From: Bacteroidota bacterium
GTDB taxonomy: Bacteria > Bacteroidota > Bacteroidia > Flavobacteriales_D > Sanyastnellaceae
DNA: 64,000 bases
Reading direction: 5' to 3'
Assembly (NCBI GenBank): GCA_027624855.1
Contig: JAQBTQ010000003.1
Coordinates: 62,001-126,000, forward strand
In this document: positions 26,268-34,441 of the stretch, piece by piece
Position numbering within the stretch: the first letter of the stretch is position 1
How the letters are laid out: each line of letters begins with the position of its first letter
Made by a program: the position numbers and the translations under genes
Notes under the pieces: generated by a model
Told to the model about the DNA's origin: nothing
Databases searched by the model: none
The model's input: only the letters and a program-made list of their open reading frames with translations

Positions 26268-27635
26268 TCAGCTTGGTTTGAGTGCAGATTTGTACGTTTC
26301 AATGGCGCGAATTCTTGCGAACGCATGATCTACAATAGGGTCTGGATAATCGGATGTGCCGTATTCCGGAACCCATTGTCGCACGTATTTAAAGTCTTTA
26401 TCAAACTTTGTTAGTTGGGCGGTGGGGTTAAACACCCGAAAATAGGGTGCGGCATCACAGCCTGACCCTGCAGCCCATTGCCATCCACCGGCATTGGAGG
26501 CCAAGTCAAAATCCATGAGGTGTTCGGCGAAGAATCGCTCTCCCCAGCGCCAATCAGTCAAAAGGTGCTTGCAAAGAAAGGAAGCGACAACCATCCGCAC
26601 GCGGTTGTGCATGAACCCGGTTTGGACCAATTCGCGCATGCCTGCATCGACGAGTGGATAGCCCGTCTTTCCCTCGCACCACGCATTGAAATGTTGTTCA
26701 TCATTGACCCATGGAATGGTGTCATAGACCCGCCGAAAACTTTCATTTGCTGAATGGGGGAAATGGTAAATGATCATTTGATAAAAGTCCCGCCAAATCA
26801 ACTCAGTCGTCCATTTTTCACTATGCTCCAACCCGCATCTCAAAGCTTCTCGAATGCTTATCGTTCCAAATCGCAAATGCACAGACAGACGGGATGTTCC
26901 TTTGATTGACGGGATGTCCCGGTGCTCTCCGTAGTTCCTCAATATTTCCTTTGAAATGGTTCGCTCAGGAAAAGTTTCAATTGAAGCGCTCGACCAACTG
27001 AATCCCATTGATTCAAGTGAAGGGATTTCAGGCCAATCAATTGCTGTAGACGGGAGTATGGTCGAGGTGTTTAAACCACCCAAGGAAGGAGCTTCAACGT
27101 AATCTGAGATACGCAACAAGCTTCTCCACTTCTTGCTGTACGGCGTGAACACGGTGTAAGGATTGCCATCATCCTTGGTAACCTCAGATTTTTCGAAAAT
27201 GACGTGATCCTTTACTCCTTTGAAAGCAACACCCGAAGATTCGAAGAAATCGGCCAGCTCCCGGTCCCGCGTTTGTGCATAGGGTTCGTAATCCCTTCCG
27301 ATGTGAATGGATTGAACATCGATGTGATTGGATTGGAATGCCTTGATCCATTCGCGCCACACGTCCATGGGGTTGCCGTAGCCGACCAATAATCTACCCC
27401 CGAATGACCTCAATTGAATGTCGATTTTCGTGAGTTCTTGATGGATGAATGCCACTCGCCGGTCGCGGGTGTTCTCCAGCCTATCAAGAATCATTCGGTC
27501 GAAGATGAAGACTACTTGGACGGGATTTCCTTCGCTGAGAGCTGCTAGCAATGCTCGGTTGTCTTGCAGGCGTAAATCCCGGCGCATCCAATGAATGGCA
27601 ATCGGGCGTGGTTGGATTTCGGATTGGTTTGCCAT
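26268..27635 (-). CDS. phrB: Deoxyribodipyrimidine photo-lyase / cryptochrome
   Basis: Uses blue light and FAD to split cyclobutane pyrimidine dimers. 455 residues: an N-terminal Rossmann domain (IHWMRRDLRLQDNRALLAAL) and a C-terminal FAD domain with TSRLSVHLRFGTIS, ELIWRDFYQMI, WCEGKTGYPLVDAGMREL, HNRVRMVVASFLCKHLL and DFDLASNAGGWQWAAGSGCD, PYFRVFNP. All conserved FAD-contact blocks are present, consistent with an active class I enzyme. Whether it repairs DNA or signals cannot be decided from sequence alone. It lies 18 bases upstream of the CoA-transferase gene. Confidence 0.95.
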   Translation of the reverse strand: MANQSEIQPRPIAIHWMRRDLRLQDNRALLAALSEGNPVQVVFIFDRMILDRLENTRDRRVAFIHQELTKIDIQLRSFGGRLLVGYGNPMDVWREWIKAFQSNHIDVQSIHIGRDYEPYAQTRDRELADFFESSGVAFKGVKDHVIFEKSEVTKDDGNPYTVFTPYSKKWRSLLRISDYVEAPSLGGLNTSTILPSTAIDWPEIPSLESMGFSWSSASIETFPERTISKEILRNYGEHRDIPSIKGTSRLSVHLRFGTISIREALRCGLEHSEKWTTELIWRDFYQMIIYHFPHSANESFRRVYDTIPWVNDEQHFNAWCEGKTGYPLVDAGMRELVQTGFMHNRVRMVVASFLCKHLLTDWRWGERFFAEHLMDFDLASNAGGWQWAAGSGCDAAPYFRVFNPTAQLTKFDKDFKYVRQWVPEYGTSDYPDPIVDHAFARIRAIETYKSALKPS

Positions 27636-27712
27636 GGTTGTGGTCTAAGGTATTCGATTGGCTGTTTGATTGAACCTTTCGAAGTGCTGACGGTTACTTT
27701 TTCAAACAACCT

Positions 27713-29611
27713 ATGAAAATGAAAAAAGTTTTTTACCTGTTAGGCTTAGCCTTTGTGAGTCTTATTGGTTTATCCAATGCCCAAGACAATCCATGTGGCG
27801 TTGAAGGCGTCGTTGTCGAAGCGTCTAATTACTCCTTTACACCTGCAAACCTTGAAATAGAGGTTGGCGAAACAGTTGTTTGGGTCAATGTTGGCGGTTT
27901 TCACGACGTGAACGGAAATAGCAGCACCCTAGGCGATGTATGGAATAACCCGGAGACTTTTGCCTTAGGCGCAGTCAACGGAAATGCTGATGGGGTTTGC
28001 CTAGGCTCTCACACTTTCATGGTGCCTGGCACATACAACTATGATTGTTCAATCGGCAGTCACGCTGCCAATGGCATGGTGGCGACGATTACCGTCAATG
28101 CACCTCCTCCGAGCAATACGGTGGTGGACATCATCGTCAACAGTGATGACCATACTTTATTGGAAGCTGCGGTGATTGCTGCGGGATTGGATGGTCCATT
28201 GAGTGAGGACGGTCCATTCACGGTATTTGCACCCAATGATGCGGCCGTGATAGCATTGACAGAGGCGCTCGAAATCACTGCTGAAGATCTGCTCGCGCTG
28301 CCCAACTTAGCTGAAATTCTCCAGTATCATGTCGTTGGAGCCAATGCCATGAGTGGTGATTTATCAGATGGTCAAACCATTACTACCCTGCTGGGTGAGG
28401 ATGTTACGGTGACCATCAACCAGAATGGGGTGATGATTAACAATGCTATGGTCACCGTGGCGGACGTTGTAGCTGACAATGGCGTTGTTCATGTGATTGA
28501 CGCAGTTTTGCTGCCCCCAGCACCTCCAGTGACCATTTGGGACATTGTTGAAGGAAGTGAAGACCACACCATCCTGGAGCAGGCTATTTTGGCGGTAGGC
28601 TTGGATGCCAACTTATCGAATGCAGACTCGCTCACCTTGTTTGCTCCAACTGATGCTGCATTGAACGATTTGATGGAAGCATTCGAAATCACAGCCGAGG
28701 AGTTGCTTGCTGCAGAAGAGCTAATGGATGTGCTTTTGTACCACGTCGTTTCAGGAATTACCATGAGTTCTGAACTGTTCGATGGCCAACTCATCAACTC
28801 CCTTCAAGGTGGTCAAATTTTCGTCAACATCAATGGCACAGATGTCATCTTGAACACCTACGCCGCTGTCATCGTTCCAGATTTACAGGCTTCAAACGGT
28901 GTAGTCCATGTAATCGATGCAGTGTTGATTCCTGAATTTGAAATCGAAGAAACGGTTTGGGATCTGATTCAAGAAAGTGAAGATCATACCTTGTTGGAAG
29001 CGGCTATTTTAGCTGCCGGACTTGATGGAGCATTGAGTGATGAGGAAGCTGTGTATACTGTGTTTGCACCAGTCGATGAGGCTATTGAAACGCTTGCGAG
29101 TGCACTTTCGGTTACCCTAGAAGAATTGCTTGCACTTCCGAACTTGGCTGACATTCTCCTTTATCACGTTGTAGGGGATGAATATTACAGCGATGACCTG
29201 GAGGACGGTCAAGAATTGACGGCTTTGAATGAAGGAGTGCTCAATATCTCGATTTCGGATGTCGCGTTGGTGAATGATGCGGAAATCATCGATGTGGATT
29301 ACGAGGCTGTCAATGGAGTGATCCATGTCATCAATTCGGTGTTGTTGCCACCTACAGGGGTGATGAACGAAGGATTAGACAAACTTGTTGTCTATCCGAA
29401 TCCTACGGGACCATCGGGACTCTTCATTGAAGGAAGTTGGAGCCCAGAAGCCGTCTTTGAAATTTGGGAAGCTTCAGGCCGAAAAATAGCAGAGCTCAAC
29501 GCTGTACAAAACCCTATGCGCATCGAAACGCAGGGGTGGAATTCGGGATTGTATGTCCTCCGAATCATAGATATGGATCGAACGCAGGAAAGAGTAATTC
29601 TGGTCAATTGA
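27713..29611 (+). CDS. Secreted cupredoxin plus three fasciclin domains, T9SS type A
   Basis: 632 residues. Signal peptide to about 23 (LSNAQ). Residues ~30-130 form a plastocyanin/azurin-like blue-copper domain with all four type 1 ligands visible: His64 (FHDV), Cys112 (YDCSIGSH), His117 and Met122. Three FAS1 (fasciclin) domains follow at about 135-265, 275-400 and 415-545, each starting ...EDHT(L/I)LE(A/Q)A and ending NGV(V/I)HVI(D/N)(A/S)VL. The last ~75 residues (VVYPNPTGPSG... to RVILVN) are a T9SS type A sorting domain. Probably a surface adhesin with a copper site. A strong terminator follows. Confidence 0.93.
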   Translation: MKMKKVFYLLGLAFVSLIGLSNAQDNPCGVEGVVVEASNYSFTPANLEIEVGETVVWVNVGGFHDVNGNSSTLGDVWNNPETFALGAVNGNADGVCLGSHTFMVPGTYNYDCSIGSHAANGMVATITVNAPPPSNTVVDIIVNSDDHTLLEAAVIAAGLDGPLSEDGPFTVFAPNDAAVIALTEALEITAEDLLALPNLAEILQYHVVGANAMSGDLSDGQTITTLLGEDVTVTINQNGVMINNAMVTVADVVADNGVVHVIDAVLLPPAPPVTIWDIVEGSEDHTILEQAILAVGLDANLSNADSLTLFAPTDAALNDLMEAFEITAEELLAAEELMDVLLYHVVSGITMSSELFDGQLINSLQGGQIFVNINGTDVILNTYAAVIVPDLQASNGVVHVIDAVLIPEFEIEETVWDLIQESEDHTLLEAAILAAGLDGALSDEEAVYTVFAPVDEAIETLASALSVTLEELLALPNLADILLYHVVGDEYYSDDLEDGQELTALNEGVLNISISDVALVNDAEIIDVDYEAVNGVIHVINSVLLPPTGVMNEGLDKLVVYPNPTGPSGLFIEGSWSPEAVFEIWEASGRKIAELNAVQNPMRIETQGWNSGLYVLRIIDMDRTQERVILVN

Positions 29612-29632
29612 TTCTCAGACCGATTGACACGA

Positions 29633-29667
29633 AGCGGGTCGACTAAGCAGTCGGCCCGCTTTTTTTT
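29633..29667 (+). terminator. Rho-independent terminator after the fasciclin gene
   Basis: Stem AGCGGGTCGAC (29633-29643), loop TAAGCA, arm GTCGGCCCGCT (29650-29660): 11 pairs with one G-U wobble, then eight T. It lies between convergent genes and has a T-run only in the plus direction, so it serves the plus-strand gene. Confidence 0.9.
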
Positions 29668-30583
29668 AATTTGGATTTAGTAAGGACTCGAGGGCCGTAT
29701 CGACCCCAACGAAGTTGAAATGGAACCCAGCGGCACTTGCTTTGTCCGATGATACGCGTTGTGACGCCAGCACAATCGAAGCCATCGACCCGAACATCCC
29801 TTTTAGCACCCACGCAGGAACCCGCGGTGCCCAGAAAGGGCGGCGGCATGCACGGGCAATGGAGCGGCTCAAATCCTGATTTCGAACAGGATTTGGAGCA
29901 ACGGCATTCAACGGTCCAACGACATGTTGGTTTTCTGAAGCCCAAACAAACATTCTCGCAACATCTTCTATGTGAATCCAAGATTGCCAATGCTTGCCAG
30001 AGCCCACCGCAGAGCCAATGCCCATTCGGAATACCGGCAAGAGTCGTTTGAGCATTCCGCCGGATGGGCTAAGCACCAATCCTATGCGGATTTGTGCAGT
30101 GCGCAGTCCCAGCCCTTCGAACTTCTTGACTTCACTTTCCCAAGATTGCACCACCTCGCTTAAAAATCCTCGAGCGGGTTCGGAAGATTCGGTTTGCCAG
30201 TCTTCTGAATCGTGATAAAGACCAATAGCACTTGCGCTGATGCAGGTTTTAGGTCGCTGTTCTTCGGATAAATGGCGCACATGATCAAGGAGTATTTCGG
30301 TTGGCTCGATGCGGCTGCGTAGGATGGACTCCTTATTCACATTTGTCCAACGCTGTGCTACAGGTGCTCCAGAAAGGTGGAAAATCACATCGACATTTTC
30401 TAACGCTTCCGGATCCATCCATTGTTCATCAGGATTCCACTGGAAGTAGTTCAATTCCTGTGACTGAGCATTTCGAGCGGATCGGCTCAGCACATTGATG
30501 TCCCAACCTTCGTCAAGTAAGATGGATATGATTTCTCGTCCAATAAGGCCCGTGCCTCCCGTAATCAATGCCTTCTTGCGCAT
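29666..30583 (-). CDS. TIGR01777 family NAD(P)-dependent epimerase/reductase
   Basis: 305 residues from the ATG at 30583 (a TTG two codons earlier is less likely). An extended short-chain dehydrogenase/reductase: ALITGGTGLIGREI is the Rossmann glycine motif, followed by FHLSGAPVAQRWT, SASAIGLYHDSED and the C-terminal DUF1731-like region FWAPRVPAWVLKGMFGSMAS. It is related to YfcH and to plant SulA-like plastid proteins. The substrate is unknown. Confidence 0.92.
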   Translation of the reverse strand: MRKKALITGGTGLIGREIISILLDEGWDINVLSRSARNAQSQELNYFQWNPDEQWMDPEALENVDVIFHLSGAPVAQRWTNVNKESILRSRIEPTEILLDHVRHLSEEQRPKTCISASAIGLYHDSEDWQTESSEPARGFLSEVVQSWESEVKKFEGLGLRTAQIRIGLVLSPSGGMLKRLLPVFRMGIGSAVGSGKHWQSWIHIEDVARMFVWASENQHVVGPLNAVAPNPVRNQDLSRSIARACRRPFWAPRVPAWVLKGMFGSMASIVLASQRVSSDKASAAGFHFNFVGVDTALESLLNPN

Positions 30584-30685
30584 AATCAATCAAACAACTC
30601 TTTGGGTGAATTTGTTGTTGTTGTAAGTAAGGTCGTAACTTACATTGACTGCATAACTGCAGAGAATGGTGAAAAATTGAAGATT

Positions 30686-32527
30686 ATGAAATGGACGGAA
30701 TGGATGAGCCGAGTCCTATTCGGTGTGCTTTTGATTTGGAATTCGAATCCCGAAATGACGGGGCAGTCCTTGTGCGAAGGTGGATTTGCTGACGGTTTTC
30801 CGTGCGAGCGAATGGATTTGTTGTCCACCATGAGCAATGCCGATCTGATGGGGAATGGTGCGAATGATGTTTGGGGTTGGACGGACCCCGTGACGGGCGT
30901 TGAGTATGCTTTGGTAGGGGAAAAACAGGGGTTGGCGATGGTGGATTTGAGTGATCCAATGAACCCTGTATTGGTGGCTTTTATGGCGACGCAAACAACC
31001 AGTAGTACCTGGCGTGATATGAAGGTATATGAAGACCACGTTTATGTCGTCTCTGAGGCGAATGGCCATGGATTGCAGGTATTGGATTTAAATCAATTAC
31101 GGGATTTGACCTCATTTCCTACGACACTGACGCCAACGATATGGGTCTCAAACTTTTCCGATGCCCACAATGTGGTGATTGATGAAGGTTCGGGGATGTT
31201 GTATGCAGTCGGAACTAATCTAGCCGGTGGAGGAATCGTGGCTTATGACATCAGTGATCCTGCTAATCCGATCCTGATGGGAGATTACAGTGAAGCAGGG
31301 TATACCCATGATGCTCAAGGGGTGGTGTACAACGGTCCGGACTCGGATTACTTAGGGAAATCGCTGATTTTTTGCGCAAATGCCAACAAACTGGCGATTT
31401 TGGATGCTACTGACCCGACGGACATTGCGTCAATCAGCTTGACCTACTATGATTATTCATATACCCACCAATGCTGGTTGACTGAAGATCATCGCTACCT
31501 GCTTTTAGGTGATGAACTTGATGAGCAGAATCAAGGCATCAATACAAGAACTTTAATCTTTGACGTTCAGGATTTGACGAATCCAGTACTGATTGGAGAA
31601 CATTTTTCGGATGTTGCGGCCATTGATCACAATCAATACGTTGTGGGCAATTTGCTTTTTCAAGCCAATTATCGGGCGGGCCTCCGCATGTTATCCTTGG
31701 CTGACGTTGCCCAAGGGGAATTGACAGAAATAGCTTATTTTGATGTAGATCCCACGAGCAATGCGGCTCAATTTTCGGGTTCTTGGTCAACCTATCCCTA
31801 TTTCGAATCGGGAATTGTCGTTGTGACTTCAATCGGAGGTGGAATTTTTGTCGTTCGCCCCAAATTCATGGAGTTTGACGTGGTGAATCCAATGGTTTGT
31901 GTTGAAGAAGATTTGGTGGTCTATGTGGAAGTCTTGGACGGATTGTTGCCTCCCTATGAATTGTCCATACCGAATTTACCCGATGGTGCAACGCTAACAG
32001 ATTTTCAATACCAAATGGATGGACCGGGAAGTTTTGTCTTTTCAGTTTCAGGATTGGAAGGTTTGTCGGGGATTCAATCACTCACGGTTGAACTCAGCTC
32101 ATCACAAAATGTTGTCAAGCATTCGTTCGAATTTGACGTAGACCCTGGAACACCTTGGTATGCTGATGCGGATGGAGATGGATTCGGGGATGCTTCATTA
32201 ACGACTATGGCCTGCAACGCGCCGCAAGGCTTCGTGTCCAATGGTGATGATTGCAATGACGCTTCGTCTTCAGTCTTTCCAGGAGCCCCTGGAACTGGCC
32301 AAGGGTTGGACAACAATTGCAACGGGATCCTCGAAGCTTCGGAAGAACTTGGATGTCCTGGAGATTTCAATTCCGACGGGTTGATATCGGTTGCGGACTT
32401 GTTGGTTTACCTCGGTGAATTTGGTTGTGAAATCAATTGTGTCGCTGATTTTGACTCCGATGGGTTGGTCAACATCAATGATTTACTAGGGTTTTTGTCC
32501 GTGTTCGGAGAGGATTGTCCAAACTGA
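30686..32527 (+). CDS. LVIVD-repeat (choice-of-anchor B) surface protein with MopE and dockerin-like C-terminus
   Basis: 613 residues from the ATG at 30686; an upstream open frame to 30602 is not protein-like. After a signal peptide, residues ~35-400 are LVIVD-like propeller repeats (GLAMVDLSDPMNPVLVAFM, VAYDISDPANPILMGDY). Residues ~495-555 hold a MopE-type segment, YADADGDGFGDASLTTMAC then NGDDCNDASSSVFPGA and DNNCNG. The final ~60 residues are two EF-hand/dockerin-like loops (GDFNSDGLISVADLL, ADFDSDGLVNINDLL) framed by cysteines. No ordinary T9SS domain is seen. Stops one base before the convergent ABC gene. Confidence 0.88.
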   Translation: MKWTEWMSRVLFGVLLIWNSNPEMTGQSLCEGGFADGFPCERMDLLSTMSNADLMGNGANDVWGWTDPVTGVEYALVGEKQGLAMVDLSDPMNPVLVAFMATQTTSSTWRDMKVYEDHVYVVSEANGHGLQVLDLNQLRDLTSFPTTLTPTIWVSNFSDAHNVVIDEGSGMLYAVGTNLAGGGIVAYDISDPANPILMGDYSEAGYTHDAQGVVYNGPDSDYLGKSLIFCANANKLAILDATDPTDIASISLTYYDYSYTHQCWLTEDHRYLLLGDELDEQNQGINTRTLIFDVQDLTNPVLIGEHFSDVAAIDHNQYVVGNLLFQANYRAGLRMLSLADVAQGELTEIAYFDVDPTSNAAQFSGSWSTYPYFESGIVVVTSIGGGIFVVRPKFMEFDVVNPMVCVEEDLVVYVEVLDGLLPPYELSIPNLPDGATLTDFQYQMDGPGSFVFSVSGLEGLSGIQSLTVELSSSQNVVKHSFEFDVDPGTPWYADADGDGFGDASLTTMACNAPQGFVSNGDDCNDASSSVFPGAPGTGQGLDNNCNGILEASEELGCPGDFNSDGLISVADLLVYLGEFGCEINCVADFDSDGLVNINDLLGFLSVFGEDCPN

Positions 32528-34432
32528 TCAGTTTCTGCTCTGGTGTTGGCTTTGTTGCTTAACCATTTTAGCGAACAAACCATTGCTTTTTGCTAAAACG
32601 TCCGGCGCACCGCTCTCGACGATTCGGCCTTGATCCAAAACCACCACGTGGTCCGCTCCTCGGATGCTGCTGATTCGATGACTGATGAGCAATACCGCAG
32701 CATTTTCACCTTTCTTCCGAATGGCATCCAAAATGGACTCTTCCGTCTCGGTATCTACGGCGGACAAACAATCATCCAAAATCAAAAGTTGCGGATTGCG
32801 AATGAAGGCGCGCGCAATGGAAATTCTTTGCTTTTGACCTCCACTCAAATTGACGCCTCGCTCACCTAACAATGTTCCGTAGCCGTTTTCGAAAGCTTCG
32901 ATGTTGTGGGCAACGTGCGCTTCATCGGCGGCAACTTGGACTTGGCTCAATTCTGCATCACCGCCCTTCATGCCGAAAGAAATATTCCGTTCAATGGTGT
33001 CCGAAAAGAGAAAAACATCTTGTGGTACGTAGCCTGTCAACGCATGAAAAGCTGCCAAATCCCATTCCTTTAGATTCACACCATTGACCAATACTTCGCC
33101 TTCTTCGGCATCGAAAATCCGCATCGCGATTTGAGCAATGGTGGATTTTCCGCTGCCCGTTCGGCCGGTTACGGCCAGCACTTGACCAGGTGAAATGGAA
33201 AAACTCACCTGGTCTAAAGCCTTTATTCCTGTTTCTGGATAGGTAAAACTGACGTTTCGAAACGCAATTGAATCGATCTTCAAAGCTGATATTCCTTCTC
33301 GAGACGATTGTATCTGAGGAGCAGCTTCCATGAATGCGTTGATTCGCTTCATTGATGCCTCGGCTTTTTGCACCAATGAAGTGACCCAACCTACTGAGGC
33401 AAAAGGCCATGTCAATAAATTAACATAGAAGACGAATTGAAAGATGTGGCCGACGTCAAGATCGCCGGCCATGACCCGTTGCCCTCCGATGTAGATGGTC
33501 AATATGGTGCTCAAACCAACCAGCATCACGATGATGGGCATGAACAACGCTTCCGTTTTGACCAATTTGAGAGCGCTCATTTTGTATTCGTCAGCAGCAG
33601 CCGAAAATCGCAACCCGGCATCTTCTTCACGTCGAAATGATTTGAGTACCCGAATTCCTGCAATGTGCTGTTGAATGAACGTGCTCAATCCGCTCTGTTT
33701 TTCCTGAACCGCTTCGCTTTGGCGGTTGATTCTCGAACTGACGAAATAAATTCCAATCGACATAAAGGGCAGGGGCAATAAGGCATACAAAGTCAATTGC
33801 CAATCGATGTATACCATAACGCTGACCACCAAAACGATGAGCATCAACAAATTCAGGGTATACATGATGGCCGGTCCGAGGTACATTCGGACTTTGCTCA
33901 CATCTTCGCTGATGCGGTTCATCAAGTCGCCCGTATCATGCGCTTTGTAAAACGCTGCATCCAGCATTTGATATTGATCGAAGATATTTCGCTTGAGATC
34001 AAATTCAATTCTTCGACTCATGACAATGATGGTCTGTCGGGTAAAGAATAGAAAAATTCCCTTGATGAGGTAGGCGAGGATGAAAAGAACCGCTTGCCAG
34101 ATGGCCAATTGTGTCAGCCAATTCAAGGCTTCGCTTTTGGAGGCAATGGGTTGGTCCAATATTTTGAGGTCCGCTCCATTGGAAGCTAGCCACCCCAATG
34201 TTGAGGGCAGCGAGACCTGCACCTCATCCGCAAATACAGCAGATTCTGAAGCGCCTTCTCTCAATGGCTTCAAGGCGACTTCGTCGAGTGCCTTCAGGGC
34301 ATTGATTCCTTCTCCAATCAGTGAAGGGGCGTACACGGCGAAGATGTTCGTCAGCAGGATGAAGGCCATTCCGCCAAAGAGCAAATGGGGATAACGAAGA
34401 ATAAAAGGGTTTAGTTTCCAAAGTTCCCGCAT
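32528..34432 (-). CDS. ABC exporter, fused membrane and ATPase domains (MsbA/MdlB type)
   Basis: 634 residues: six membrane helices in the first ~350, then an ATPase with Walker A GRTGSGKS at 423-430, LSGGQ at 529-533 and Walker B LLILDD at 549-554. The residue after the Walker B Asp is Asp rather than the usual catalytic Glu (LLILDDCLSAVD), as in the degenerate site of heterodimeric exporters. A long periplasmic loop (about 45-105) between the first two helices is unusual in size. The substrate (lipid, peptide or drug) cannot be told. It is followed upstream by the TonB receptor with a 9-base gap. Confidence 0.92.
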   Translation of the reverse strand: MRELWKLNPFILRYPHLLFGGMAFILLTNIFAVYAPSLIGEGINALKALDEVALKPLREGASESAVFADEVQVSLPSTLGWLASNGADLKILDQPIASKSEALNWLTQLAIWQAVLFILAYLIKGIFLFFTRQTIIVMSRRIEFDLKRNIFDQYQMLDAAFYKAHDTGDLMNRISEDVSKVRMYLGPAIMYTLNLLMLIVLVVSVMVYIDWQLTLYALLPLPFMSIGIYFVSSRINRQSEAVQEKQSGLSTFIQQHIAGIRVLKSFRREEDAGLRFSAAADEYKMSALKLVKTEALFMPIIVMLVGLSTILTIYIGGQRVMAGDLDVGHIFQFVFYVNLLTWPFASVGWVTSLVQKAEASMKRINAFMEAAPQIQSSREGISALKIDSIAFRNVSFTYPETGIKALDQVSFSISPGQVLAVTGRTGSGKSTIAQIAMRIFDAEEGEVLVNGVNLKEWDLAAFHALTGYVPQDVFLFSDTIERNISFGMKGGDAELSQVQVAADEAHVAHNIEAFENGYGTLLGERGVNLSGGQKQRISIARAFIRNPQLLILDDCLSAVDTETEESILDAIRKKGENAAVLLISHRISSIRGADHVVVLDQGRIVESGAPDVLAKSNGLFAKMVKQQSQHQSRN

Positions 34433-34441
34433 GCTCGGTGC

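Noticed and set aside
28120-29360. Possible DNA tandem repeats in the fasciclin gene
   Set aside because: The three FAS1 units repeat at protein level but have diverged in DNA sequence, so this is old domain duplication, not a tandem DNA repeat.
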